This document shows positions 32,403 to 44,975 of a DNA stretch of 64,000 bases, one piece after another; position 1 is the first letter of the stretch, and every line of letters begins with the position of its first letter. The position numbers and the translations under genes were made by a program. Source of the DNA: Podaxis mareebaensis (lineage: Eukaryota > Basidiomycota > Agaricomycetes > Agaricales > Agaricaceae); the NCBI GenBank assembly GCA_018524725.1, contig JAEUWP010000097.1, positions 159,245 to 223,244 of the forward strand, written 5' to 3'. The notes under the pieces are model-generated. The model was not told the origin of the DNA and did not search any database. It saw only the letters and a list, made by a program, of their open reading frames with translations.

Positions 32403-35400
32403 TCAGAAGTGAGTAATTGTCTTACTCAACCCGGGTGCAGTAGTCAGACCAGCCAGTATCTTTCCAGCATACACGACTTGAATCTTCCTCGGCACTGCCT
32501 GCTTATCGACATTGAATGCAGCTTTAGTTGGCTTTCCTTTGTTCCAGGTAAGGTCCACCGAGATGCCCCCGCGCACGCGAGCACCTCTGAGGGATCCTTT
32601 TGACCACTGTGAGGGAAGAGCTGGGAGGAGGGTGATTGTCAGTGGGGTGGAAAGCGTCGGAACATCGGGTGCTTGGAGGAGAGCGTTCTGGAAAATCATA
32701 ATAGTGTTAGCTACGCGTGTATGCAAGCATCAAAGTGGTTGGGACGGACCATCACGGCGGAAGGATACGCGAGGTTAGCGTCGATCTGGAAAATCGGGTT
32801 CGGGTCGAAGGGGTTGTACATCGAGAACAAGTTAGCGGCAAAGTTCCTCTCGATGCAATACTGCAGAAATATCATGCCAATGCCCCCTTTCAGTCGTCAC
32901 GCCCAAAACTCGGTAAATCAACATACCGTAAGAATATGATAGAACGTCTCTGCATCCCCAAGTTGAGCATACGCGGCTGCACGCCAAGCCTTCTCCCAAC
33001 CCGAGTCCGCATCCGGGCCTGTCCCATTCCCTCTATGCACCAAGCTTGTCCGCGCAGCATCGAGGACCTGTTGCTTCGTATACGTCGTTTGCTGACCATT
33101 CACCACGACTGGCCCCTGAAGAGTAGTATCGTATGATGCAACCGCGTAACCAGGGAAGAGACCAATGAGATGAGATAGGTGGCGGTGGGTGTCTGAAGGG
33201 GAGTCCTGGTCGACTTTCCATTCTTGTAATTGACCCCAGGAGCCTATATGTAGGCCTTTGTCAAGCTTGGCACGCGCAGCACGGATGTCATCGAGGAATT
33301 TGGCATCGGTATCTCCGGAAGCTGCGAAGCCTTTCTCTACGGCGTTGAACAATTGCCAGATGATTTGCTGGGCATGTGCGCATCCTACCAGGTTGAGTAT
33401 AAAAATACCACTGACTGGACGGAGTGATGTCATACCGAAGGTAATTGGGGTCTGTTCCGGCGAGTTGCAGGGACTGACGACCAAGGTGGAATCATTGAAA
33501 TGTTGGTCTTCCACAAGGTTATCAAGGTGGAAAGAGGCAACACCCTGATTACAGAATGAAACCATCAGTTGGAGAGGGCTTTCGCGATTAAGCTTACTTT
33601 GAGTAGGGGCCAGCCCGTAGATTTCCACCAGGCAACGTCATTAGTAAAATCAAAGTAATCCCACACATGAATCATCTGAAGATGGGTTAACATTAGCCCC
33701 CCATTTAATACGCCTCGCAACGCACCATCCAGACATTAGACTCTGATTAAAAATAAGCCTCCAGCAGCGCCATTGTCAATATCCACGGAAATGGACGTAC
33801 CAGGGTAATCAGCCCATTGTGCAGAATTTCCACCATCAGAACCTTTCATACCCGAATGTCCGAAAATCTGGCCAGGTCGCTGAGCATGTGTGCAGTCCAC
33901 TGTTTTAGGCCAGACTTACGTTCATCTACGACGACATCAGCAAACATATATTTAGCACTGGGTCGTTACTTGCCTCGTTGTGGACAACCCACCCTCGTGT
34001 GATATTGTAGAGCACCTCGGCCGTGTAAGCTCCTCTAGGAGCCCAATTTTTCTGGTCACGGAGGCGCTCGGTTAGTAGTCTTCCAGAACAAACGACTCAA
34101 GTGCATAATCTGTACCAGAAGGTAATTAAACATCGGCTTGGACACATCCAGGTTAGTCATATCTGCAGGCCAATAGTTCATTTGAATATTAATGTTCGCA
34201 TCTGCCAACGATCATCAAAGCCACAAAATCAAAGTCAATACCAGGGATGGGGTCATTTGGAAAACAGGGACTTACGGTAGTCTACATTCCATATCAATCA
34301 TTAAGTACCAAGCCGGAATGAAATAAGTTCTCAGTTCCAGGAACGGTTCAACTAGATGCCGGATAAAACGCACCAGCAGACCACGCATTCCCGATTCCGT
34401 TCGCCCATTTCCCCTGCAAATTCGCTGGTAATACACCCCTTGCACTACTGGCGAGCAAATATCTCCCATAGTTAAACAACAACCACTCGATATAAACGTT
34501 CCCAGCCAAATTGTCCACGGCATCAATTTGGTACTTATCCACCAACACGTCCGTGGGCTTGTCTAGCTGTGCCGTCTGACCAAGATCTAGCGCAAAAGGT
34601 GTAGTAGTGAAAGCCTTGTAATCGTCGACATGCTGCGCGAGAATACTAGCGAAAGATGGGGATGACGTTGCGTGTTTGGCAAGGAGAGACACCAGGGTAT
34701 CGTGTGGATCCGGCCCACGGAAGGAGAATCCGGACTCTGCGTCTCCCGCATCGAGGTTAAAGTTGGTATCGCCGACCCAGGTTATCCATGCCTCCTTTGC
34801 TGCACCAGTAACCTCGATAGTGGCATTCGGTGGCGAGTCAGAGGTTGTAGGGAATTGTATACAGCGAACAGTGCCGCCGGGTGCGTTTGCGCGTGCGAGG
34901 AACTCGTACAGCATACTTGAAGCCGAGACGAAACCACGGACCTGAAGAGTATTCGAGTTTAAGCAAGTAATGTTCGGTGCGGAGAGGCCATCCTCGAGAG
35001 CGGAAGAGAACGCATAGGTGAGAGTGGGGAGGGTTCGAGCACCAGATAATACAGAGGGATTGATGTTGGTGTGTTGTGTGCAAGCTCGGGTGGGATGGGA
35101 ACAGAAAAGCGTCCTATCATTGGGTTAAAGACAGGACTGCTTGAACAAGACGACTGCTTATTACCGTTGGTATACAGCCCCATCCTGAGTCCAAACAGTC
35201 CTGGCGACGGCCTTGTCAAGGTCAAGGTACCGCCCATAGTTCGTTACAGCGCCAGTCGAGTTGATATTGGAAATAAGGTATCCTGCTCCGGCATAAGAGC
35301 CTGTGGCTATTTTAGCACGCCCGTATGGAAGGGGGACAGGACAACACAAAACAAGGATAGTCTCCTATAGACATACCATATTGCCCCGCATCCGTTGTGA

Positions 35401-35917
35401 GAACGTTAATATCTGAGTGTGTTGTTAGTGCCGGGGTCCTTGCTCGAAGAGCGAAAGCTGCATACTATCAATATCGCCAGTTGGACTCTGGAAAATCCTC
35501 TGGCGGATATCTTTCATGGCCTGGGCCATAGCATCTCGTTCAGACGCCTGCTTGTTACCGCCATTATAATTCTGGAATGTTAAAAAATGAGGATGAATCC
35601 AATGCACGAAACAGCAAATGTACAGGGTCAGCGAAAGGACCACCGGACCAGAGGGACTCGATGTTAAGTTGAACAGTCTCCTGAGTCGTTCCCCCAGGCG
35701 TTGTTGCTATATCCCGCATCGTGAGTATCATTCAGGAGACAACAGTAAGTTACATGCCTGCAAGGTAGCCATTGCCAACTGGAAGCCACTCTCTTGACCA
35801 GACGAGGCCAGGTTTAGTGTACCAGAGACCATTCCCAGAAGAAGGGAAGCCTGGAGGAGCGCCCCGAGCTACAAGTAGGAAATGCAGCAGAGCCAAAAGA
35901 CAACGATGAATCCACAT
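32403..35917 (-). CDS. GH95 alpha-L-fucosidase, 17 exons
   Basis: Seventeen exons close to 858 residues: 35758-35917, 35624-35706, 35466-35571, 35377-35412, 35165-35300, 34374-35113, 34276-34281, 34116-34201, 33974-34066, 33920-33925, 33801-33867, 33726-33742, 33598-33675, 33436-33544, 32927-33384, 32750-32860 and 32403-32687. A signal peptide ([14 protein letters not shown]) predicts secretion. Glycoside hydrolase family 95 motifs: [105 protein letters not shown] and [21 protein letters not shown]. It should cleave alpha-1,2-linked L-fucose or related sugars. Two 6-nt exons and one 17-nt exon encode conserved residues, and introns 1 and 9 begin with GC (GCATGT, GCAAGT). Confidence 0.92.
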
Positions 35918-35998
35918 CCTCAACGTCGCCAGCAAGGCGGGCAGAGAGGGAAGGGAGGAGTAGAGCAGCAGAAAGTCGATGTGATCCATATGGTCGCG

Positions 35999-36006
35999 TA
36001 TATATT
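35999..36006 (-). promoter_or_regulatory. Possible TATA box of GH95 gene
   Basis: A TATATA run on the minus strand about 85 bp before the start codon of the fucosidase gene; position fits a core promoter element. Confidence 0.35.
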
Positions 36007-37782
36007 ATTGTAACACGTCTTGCTGATTGGAAGAATCGCGGACACATCAAGTCCGCTATGGTATTCGTGTAGACACGCAGTTGCGAAGAAGTAGCGCTGG
36101 GACAGGCAAGCACATGGCACATGACCTCGGATCTCTGCAGCCGCCCTCTATTCCGGACCAGCCGGTGACAAGGTGCCAAAGCAGCTGAACAGAGCTTCTG
36201 TTCAACCGTTGTAGCGGAGAGAATGCATAACTGAGCTGATCCGCATAGAAAGCATCAGACGAGAGTTGAGGAGATAACCAAGCATAAAGTCCGAAGTTGG
36301 CAAACATACAACCCGGCAGTCACCATGTTCTCACGATCTGTATTCGAGGCGAGTACACATTCTGCGATTCCGCTATAGGCTCTTTCGCTGCTCAAAACGC
36401 CCCCGTGTTTCGAAACGCGTTGCTTTCTCGGTCAAGGGACGGCATTTTCTCGGCGTTGTATTCACGACTGGTGACCCCGTCCCTAAATCCACTCGCGGTC
36501 CGCATCCTCCCTACGGCAATAGAAAGTCCGTAACTATTGCTTAGGTCTCACTGCCTTGCTGCCGACCTAGTTGGAGCCTTCATATCACATTTTCTGGAGA
36601 GGAATTATGCTGGAAATCGACCTGAAATCACAGGGAGGGTAGACAACTACGCTATTGACGCAATTCAGGGTGTACTCTTCGGTATACCTCCGTCACCAAA
36701 ATCCAGTATCAGATGAATTCTGAAACGTAGTCGAACTCGAACCGGATGGCAATTTCTCAGTGGTGCAAAGCCTCTGTGCGCTGCGCCGATCCGGGTAGTG
36801 AGCCAACTTGGATGTTTTTCGTCGACAAATCTCGATTGCTTGCTCTGGCGGCTTGAACAAGGACTACATTGGAACAACGTGATCGAAAAAAACGAGAAGG
36901 AACCCCTACTTTCTCTTCCTCTAATATTTCGGGATCTCGAGTATGGTGACTGCGAAAACGACATCAATCCTAGGAACGAAACTCCAAAACTGATTATGGC
37001 GTACGCTTCGAAGTCACCCAGGGCACTCAACAACCCCAGAAAGATCTTCAAAAAATGACATACTCGGCACAATTTAACTGCGTCAAAAGCGACGATGGCA
37101 TGTAACTCCCAAGGTGGCATATCTCCCCGGACCATTGACCCAGAGACAAACTACCCACTAGCGGCCAACACCATTCTTCCCAACTGGCCAGCCAGCACAA
37201 GACTGGCCCGAGGGGGGTTGCGTAGCTACTTCATGATGTGCCGAGACCCACACCGGTAAGGGTGACGGCCACGTGGGGATACGTGGGGATACGCGACTAG
37301 GAGAGGACAGGTTTTCGACTCTTGGCGCTTGCTTACTGCGCGTGAGTGGGTAAGGGTGTACTGAGCATTGAGTACTGAGTGATGTGGGCCAGCGTGGTGA
37401 CTAGAATGTGTCTGTGTCAGTTGAGGCGAGGGAGAGTATAATGTAAGAATATTTCAAGGGGGGTGATGTTATTGGTTGGCGGTTAACCGGGAACGTGTGA
37501 GCGCCTTCCACTTATAGGGGGAATTCGCCCTGGTTTACCGCACTTCTCCTCGACGCATCCTTCCCCCTTCGAAATAGACCGAGGCTGTACAAAATTAGAG
37601 TACCCAATCGGACTTCCACGTTAGGCTCGAGTCATATGGACTTCATGGCTTCTAGGTTCCGGATTCACTGAACAGAGGCTTGCGAGCCTTCAGCATATAC
37701 ACGAGTCAAGGGCGTCCGGTTACGAGGTCGTCGGACACCGTTACTAACGGAGACCTTCTACCACCCTCAAAAATCAGACACA
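36007..37782. other. Intergenic, no gene seen
   Basis: About 1.8 kb between two divergent genes (fucosidase leftward, dehydrogenase rightward). Open frames on both strands between 36665 and 37135 overlap and have no domain. A short direct repeat ACGTGGGGAT occurs twice in tandem near 37270-37290. Confidence 0.4.
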
Positions 37783-37788
37783 TATAAG
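37783..37788 (+). promoter_or_regulatory. Possible TATA box of dehydrogenase gene
   Basis: TATAAG about 55-60 bp before the start codon of the dehydrogenase at 37843. Confidence 0.35.
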
Positions 37789-37842
37789 CCACTAAGGTAG
37801 ATAGATGGTTGACTACTCCTCCATACTTCACAACATCTCGCA

Positions 37843-39370
37843 ATGCCAGCCATCTCCAAACCAACGGGCTCCACTCGAATCCTCGTCACCGGGGTGAATG
37901 GATTTATTGCAATGTGGATCGTCCACTACCTTCTGGAACAGGGCTACATAGTTCGAGGGACAGTTCGCTCCTCAGCCAAAGCTGAACCTTTGCGCAAGCA
38001 TTTCAAGAACTACTACGATGATGGAAAGCTCGAACTCATCATTGTCGCGGACTCCACTCAGGTATGTCCAGCATGCACCCTCTCGATTTCCTAGTACAAA
38101 ATCTCATTGTATAACGCCGACAATAGGAGGGTGTATATGATGATTTCATGAAAGATATCGATGCCATTATACACGTGGCGTCGCCCGTTCACGACGAAGC
38201 AGGTGACCCTAGCGGTGAATCCCAGTCTTTCATGAATGGCAAATAAACTGTACTTAACTAAAAGAAATTTAGAGATAATCAATCCATCTGTGCAAGCCAC
38301 TCTCCAGATCATGAAAAGTGCTTTAGCTTTTGGGTATGACTACCCATTGCTCATCAACATTGTTGTTGTTAACTCAGACACCTTCAGGAAGAACGTCAAA
38401 AGGATTATCTACACCTCCTCCACTAGCACAATCAAGCGTTCCGAAGTTATTGAACCTCCAGAGCCAGTAGATAAACTATGCACCGAAGAAGACTGGAACG
38501 ACGGCTGCCTCGAGCTCGTCCAGAAACTCGGTAGGGACGCCTTGCCCTCGGACAAATATCAGGCTTCAAAGGTCCTAGCTGAAAAAGGTAAATATCTCTG
38601 TCCGTACATGTCATCCACACCATTTATATCAACTGCGTAGCCGCTTGGAACTTTATGGAGGAACACAAGGACGATATTGCTTGGGACCTATGCACCGTAC
38701 ATCCCGGATTTGTAAGCACATCTCTCCAAGCTTCACGCTGTGTTCTCGACCTGACGACTACCTGCAGACCATGGGTGTAAGACAAATCCGGCCCTTTTCA
38801 CCATGATTAGAGCCACTCAACATCCCAATATAGCCATTTCTACAGGACTGGAATGACCCATCTGCGTTCAACTGGACTGCCAAGTTCTTCCATGACCTAG
38901 TTTTCGATCCTACACCCAAACCCCAAGATCTGCTTGAAACATCACATGCCTGTGTTGATGTTAGAGATTGCGCTCTCGCGCACGTCCTCGCTCTCCAAAA
39001 GCCAGCCGCAGGAGGCGAGAGAATTTTACTTGTTGGAAGTACGTCCCATAACTGGTTTCGCATGTGGCTTTGTAGCTCACAGGTACTCATGTAGCTGATA
39101 TCATTTCTCATGATTGGAGTAAGTCCCTTAACACCCTGAATATCAGCACCCAAGTCATTGATAATTACAACAGTTGAAGAGGCTAACCGGTTGAAGCCCA
39201 TAATCAACCTCTCTACATATTCTATTGTGCCCCCGTATCCTAACATCCGGAAGGTCTATCGCCCTCGATTCGACAACAGGAAAGCTCGGGAGATTCTTGG
39301 CATCACTTTCCGTGGGAAGGAACCAATGACACAAGGTATTCTAGAGGACTATGTGCGGAGGGGTTGGTAA
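37843..39370 (+). CDS. NAD(P)-dependent extended SDR, dihydroflavonol-reductase-like
   Basis: Nine exons (37843-38061, 38127-38214, 38273-38333, 38388-38587, 38641-38711, 38768-38776, 38846-39038, 39083-39118, 39147-39370) give 366 residues. An N-terminal Rossmann fold binds NAD(P) (ILVTGVNGFIAMWIVHYLLEQG); IIHVASPV, KRIIYTSSTSTI and the catalytic YQASK motif (Tyr and Lys) follow, then WDLCTVHPGF. This is the GRE2/cinnamyl-alcohol or dihydroflavonol reductase group of extended short-chain dehydrogenases, which reduce ketones or aldehydes; the substrate is unknown. Exon 6 is 9 nt (ACCATGGGT, Thr-Met-Gly). A region after YQASK is richer in charged residues than usual. Exon 4's acceptor was chosen at 38387 because it gives FGKNVKRIIYTSS. 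Confidence 0.88.
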
Positions 39371-39666
39371 AAAAAAAGCCTGGGGAATTACGGGACAAAT
39401 ATACCTTAGAGGGCTCATTTGTGTTTACCTTGCCCCCATCTTGCGTGTAGCAAAAATTTTAAATACGGCAAGGATATACGATTGTCCATTGTCCAGAGCG
39501 ATAATACATTAGATAAATGATACAAGACCAAAATAAATAACAAACAAACCGTTGCAGGATTGCACTGAGATGAGAATTACATGAGATAAACGCCTGTATG
39601 AGACGCGCACGTGTGGATCGTATACATAGACCTATATCATGAAGGTTCGTACTTGTTGACACTAAA

Positions 39667-41103
39667 CTAGGAGTTCGCCCTCGGCCGCATTGGCGGGGGC
39701 GTTGACAAACCAGACATCGACGTTGAAGGTCTGTGCTGCGTCAGCAGAGTTGAAGGGTCTTCAGGATACGGCTGCTGGGTTGTCATAAGCCGCACCACAG
39801 CCTCTTCATTGTTATTGCCATGCGCCACTGTCCGGCCGAGTCCAACTTGCACCATAATCAGTGTCGGCACAATTCCCTGAATAATGGAGTCAGTTAGCTG
39901 TGCACGGGGGATGAAGACCGCAACAGGAGATGGCCTACCACAACTTGGACACCTGCGCAGTCTAAGACGGTCTGTGCGTTCAATGTCAATTTTCGGATTC
40001 CGCCGTATTTCAGGATGAGTATGACATACATTTGCAACTGGATGCCTCTGGAACGCAAGATTCAACCCCAAATAAATGGTATAGAGCACTCCGGATTCCA
40101 CCCTGATAGGCGCATCGGTCAGCACAGGCCGTGTTTCGGCAAGACGAGGGACGTACAGAACAGCGATAGTGGTAATGTATCGCCTTCTGAGTGCTTGTGA
40201 CAGTAGATGACAGTTCCATCTAGTGATATAGATAATCCTACCAGCTAAGGCAAAAAAATAGTTAGCAGCTCGTCCTGAAGAGAACCAGGTGACAGACCGA
40301 CCTGTCAGACCAGTCAGCACCAGATTATATGCAAGCGCCAACGATAAGTACACCCATCCCCTGGATACTGACTCTATCGATGTACCCTCCAATGCGTAAC
40401 CAACAGCTGTCCAAAACAGCTCGGTCATAAGTATCGCTCCCGAAAAACCCAGAAGCGCTGAAACAACTTACCTGTCACTCCAATTAGCCCGAGAACCCCC
40501 GATCCCGTAAGCCACCACCTATGCCCCCATACCACCACGCAACGATACAATAGTAACCCGTGTCCCACCAGGCTGCGCACAAATATCCAGGCTATTAACA
40601 TTCCTGTTCCTCGAAGAAACAGTAAAGACGTACTTGTTGGTGACGAACAGGCTGTATTTCGGATACAGGTGCAGGAACGTGAGCTGTTTCGTCCCGAGGA
40701 CCGTCTTGAACAATAGCCACGCAGTGTAGACAATGTCACTTGTCGCGATCACATACATCGCCACAGACATTAGGAGCAAGAACCATTGTCTTGATTTGTT
40801 AAACCATAGGACATAAATACTGATTGCGAAAAGGATTGTATAGAGGCCTACACATCGTCGTAAGCCATGATTATTGGCGTTTAGCAAATGGGAAGGAATG
40901 CGGTGATCGAGACTCAAAGTTACTCACCAAATAGAAACACCTCAAACTTTGTGCCAATGAAACAGGAGTCATAAGTTGATAGGATGTTGAGTTAACAGCA
41001 ACGTAGCACTCACCAATGTAGCACCAACATATGCATTCAACGTAGTGGGAAAGCCTGCGCCTTCTATACCGCGATCAATGTCTACAAGTCCGGTTGGTGC
41101 CAT
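39667..41103 (-). CDS. Seven-helix membrane protein (second subfamily)
   Basis: Minus-strand gene of the same broad superfamily as the cluster at 0-11 kb but a different subfamily. It starts MAPTGLVDIDRG at 41103; exon 1 ends at 41014 and a 19-nt second exon encodes FEVFLFG. Later motifs are GLYTILFAISIYVLWF, AWIFVRSLVGHGLLLYRC followed by VVVWGHRWW, RVESGVLYTIYLGL and GIVPTLIMVQVGLGRTV, then a Pro/Ser-rich tail to the stop at 39667. YRC..VW, VESG.LY and V.VGLG line up with the paralogs on the left. The junction around 40615-40650 did not close in phase in my hands, so an additional tiny exon or a different donor is likely. No function is known. Confidence 0.65.
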
Positions 41104-42015
41104 CCCAAAGATTTCTGTAAGCTCCAGCCCAATACTCCAAGCAGCCTTGTAATCAACAGCAGCCTTGATGCTCTCCGAATGATCACACGCCCAAGAGTTA
41201 CGCCCAAGCACAAATGGGAGGCTTGACCACCAGCAAAGGAGGGATAGCAGACGGCCAGAAAGACAGAACCCAAAAAACCAGAGGAAAAGAAAGCGAGCCG
41301 ACGTGTGATATGTGTGTCATAACTAGAGCCTTTGTTTATATATGTTCTCTCCACTGAGGCCGTTCAAGGAGGGTTGAACCTGAAGGGGCGAACGCACCGC
41401 CGTTCATTTCGCTGTTATAAGGGTTGGGTGTCTGCGCAATGACGATTCAGAGAATGACTTGATGTTCAATTGTCAGCACAGCACCGGCAGTGTTATTAAA
41501 AAGGATGGTCACGGCGGGGGATGATTTCCTATGATAACCGAATCTAATTCGTCGAGATGTGCTGGCTGGGTAGGAAGCGGTACCAGAAATAACGTTAAAT
41601 GCAAATTGTTTGTTGCCTTATGCTCAAAAGAGGTCTTGCATTGTTCGAGGAGCTTCAGCAGGTAAACACAGAATGCTGGGGCAATATTATACAGAGAAAA
41701 CAAAATTAGATTCCAATTACGTCCTGTGCGGAGGGATGGTCCTCTATCCTGGGATATAGAATTATTCTACAACAGGCGTACTCCGGTAACACCTCTTCAC
41801 CTCCATTCTCACGAGAGCCATGATTCAGAAAGCAAATACAACAGACAAGATTATAAAGTTATGAAGAAGGATCAAGCCGTTGACTGGTAGGTCAAGTAGA
41901 CACGACCTGACTTTTTCCACTGCTCATCCCAGGCCAAGCATTACGGACACCGATTATGCCTCTATCATCTCATACCCCTATATTCACGTCACGCGGACGG
42001 TGAGATATCGTTGGC
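41104..42015. other. Intergenic, no gene seen
   Basis: Spacer between the membrane protein start and the aconitase stop; includes the promoter of the former. Nothing coding is supported. Confidence 0.45.
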
Positions 42016-44751
42016 TTACGCCGACTTGGCCTTCGCAGCCATGAGGTTGAGAGCAGAGCCAGCCTTGAACCACTCGATTTGACCCTCATTGAAAGAGTGG
42101 GCGAGAGGGATTTCCTGAAGCATATATTAGACTCATGGCATAATTAATAGAGGCGAGGGTACTCACATCCTTGGAACCATCGGAATGCTTGGCGACGAGG
42201 GTCAAGTTCTTGCCAGGAGCGAAGCTCTCGAGACCCAAGATGTCAACCTTGTCATCGGGGCGGACCTTGTCGTAATCGGCCGGGTCGGCGAAGGTCAAGG
42301 CGAGCATACCCTGCTTCTTCAAGTTGGTCTCGTGGATACGAGCGAAAGAGCGGACAATGATGGCGAGACCACCAAGGAAGCGGGGTTCGAGAGCAGCGTG
42401 CTCGCGAGAGGAGCCCTCACCATAGTTGTGGTCACCAATGACGACCCACTTGATGCCGTGATCGCGGTAGTAAGCAGCAGTTTGTGGGACACCACCGTAC
42501 TCGCCGGTAACCTGGTTCTTGACCTTGTTGGCCTCACCATTTTCAGCGTTGATGGCGCCGATAAGGCAGTTCTGGGAGATGTTCTCGAGGTGTCCACGGT
42601 ACTTCAACCAGGGTCCACCAGCAGAAATATGGTCTGTCGTGCACTTGCCCTTGACCTTAATGAGGACAGGGAGGTCTGTGGGGGTCTTGCCATCCCAGGG
42701 CTTGAAGGGCTTGAGGAGTTGAAGGCGGTCGGACTTAGGATCAACGGCAACCTGGACGTTGGCACGGTCTTCAGGGGGAGGCTGGAAGGTATTCTCTCCA
42801 GGGTCGTAGCCGCGGGGAGGAAGCTCATGGCCGTTGGGATCGGAGAACTTGAAAGGCTTGCCATCAGCACCAATGAGCTCGTCGGTCAAGGGATTGAAGG
42901 TCAGGCGGCCAGCGAAGGCGAGAGCAGTGACAATGTCGGGGGAAGCGACGAAAGCGTGAGTAGCGGGATTAGCATCGTTACGACCGGTGAAGTTGCGGTT
43001 GTAAGAGGTGATGACTGGGATCCTCGTTAGACACTGTTCGACAGGACATTACTATTGAGATACATACTCGAATTGACCTCGCCTTTCTTGACGTCTTGCC
43101 TGTCCCATTGACCAATGCAAGGACCACAGGCATTGGCAAGGACGACAGCACCAGCTTTCTCGAAAGTATCGATGAGACCGTCACGAGCAATGGTGGCGCG
43201 AACCTGCTCAGATCCTGGCGTAACAGTGAACCTGCTCTTGAGGTCAAGGCCGTGATCAGCAGCTTGCTTGACGATGGAAGCCGAGCGAGTCATATCCTCG
43301 TAGGAAGAGTTGGTGCAAGAACCGATGAGACCAACTTTGATTTCCTCGGGCCAGCCATTCTTCTTGACTTCCTGAGTGAATTTGGAGATAGGGGTAGCCA
43401 AATCGGGTGTGAAGGGACCGTTGATATGAGGCTCAAGTTCCGAGAGGTTCTAAAAATAACATTAAAACAGCCCCGGAGATATTCCTCGTCCAAAACTTAC
43501 GATCTCAATGTGTTGATCGTATTCAGCGCCCTGGTCGGCCTTCAGGTTGTGAGCGAAAGCCTGAGCATACTCAGCAATCTGGGAACGCTTAGTAGCCTTG
43601 AGATAGTCCGTCATGCGATTGTTGAAGGGGAAGAGGGAGGTGGTAGCACCGATTTCAGCGCCCATGTTACAAATAGTAGCCATACCCGTGCAAGAGAGAG
43701 ACTCTAGACCAGGGCCGCGGTACTCGACAATAGCACCAGTTCCACCCTTAACAGTAAGGATACCCGCCACCTTGAGAATAACGTCTGGAACAAGTAGTTA
43801 GCAAAAGATGGGGGGTTGGTTCTTGAGGGACGCGTACCCTTGGGAGTAGTCCATCCGCCAATCTTGCCAGTGAGGTTAACACCAATGACCTTGGGGCACT
43901 TAAGCTCCCAAGGAATTCCAGCCATAACGTCGACGGCGTCGGCACCACCAACACCACAGGCAACCATACCAAGACCACCGGCGTTGGGGGTGTGGGAGTC
44001 GGTACCAATCATCAAACCACCAGGGAAAGCATAGTTCTCGAGAATAATTTGATGAATGATACCAGAGCCAGGTTTCCAGAAACCGAGACCGTACTTGGCT
44101 GTAGCAGTAGCAAGGAAGTCGTAAACCTCCTTGTTAATATTGATGGCACGCTGAAGATCCTTGACACCACCGACTTGGGCCTCAATCAAGTGGTCACAGT
44201 GAACGGTGGTGGGCACAGCGGCGGTGTCCATACCAGCAGACATGAATTGGAGTAGGGCCATCTAGTTGATATCTTACGTCAGCGGAACCCAAGGCATGAC
44301 GTCGATAAGAGCTGTACCTGGGCGGTGGCATCCTGGCAAGCGACGCGCTGTCCGAAACAAAGCCGTGTCAGGGCAGGGATGATGTAGAAACAATGGTGAT
44401 AACGACACGCACGTCTGGGCGGAGCTTGAGATAGCTAACTCCACGTTCGATGTCCTGGCCATGGGGGTCGTCAAGATGGCCATAGAGGATCTTTTCGGAG
44501 AGTGTCAGAGGGCGTTTCAGCCTAGAGATGCGTAAGTAGATAATAAATAGACAATAAGGGCGTGAAATGCACCTGTCGCGGACAATTGCAAGATTGTCTT
44601 CGATGCGCTGGTAGTTGATATAGGCGTTAGGCTCAAGAAGAGACATAGGGACTTTGGTATCGCCAATACGGGGAGCAGCAGTGGCCATGCCTGCGGCCAG
44701 GCGCTTTGCAGCGCGTGCGGCATGGGCGGTCTTGGTTGTGAGGTTGAACAT
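42016..44751 (-). CDS. ACO1: Mitochondrial aconitase
   Basis: Aconitate hydratase of the citric acid cycle, converting citrate to isocitrate in mitochondria. The start at 44751 opens a basic, Ala-rich targeting peptide ([22 protein letters not shown]). Conserved blocks: [64 protein letters not shown], the 4Fe-4S ligands in [13 protein letters not shown] and [62 protein letters not shown] and [19 protein letters not shown]. Introns are few and lie toward the 5' end and before the last exon; a 30-nt exon (44318-44347) encodes [10 protein letters not shown]. Codon choice is strongly biased to C- and G-ending codons, as expected for a highly expressed gene. Confidence 0.95.
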
Positions 44752-44975
44752 CGTCGTTGACGATGAGGGGAAAAGCGTCGACAGCGACGGAGGAGGTTAA
44801 GAGGTGAATGGAAGAGACCGGACGGGCGGACTACAAATTTATGTACGCCGGGCACGTGAAATGGATTAGCCGGCGTGGCCTCCTAACCAATCAGAACGTG
44901 TCTTTTATGTCGCTGGCTCTAACATACACCCTCATATACCAGTCGCCGCTCTGCTGCCGATCTGCTAACTGTCAG

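Noticed and set aside
36665..37135. Overlapping open frames between the fucosidase and the dehydrogenase
   Set aside because: Both strands are equally open, no motif, no consistent intron pattern.
32403..39370. GH95, dehydrogenase and GNAT-Mss4 genes as a biosynthetic cluster
   Set aside because: No core synthase, transporter or regulator is present and the genes have unrelated roles; adjacency alone is not evidence.
42185..43030. Long plus-strand open frame opposite aconitase
   Set aside because: Shadow of the strongly codon-biased aconitase gene; the antisense frame is open because of its C/G-ending codons.
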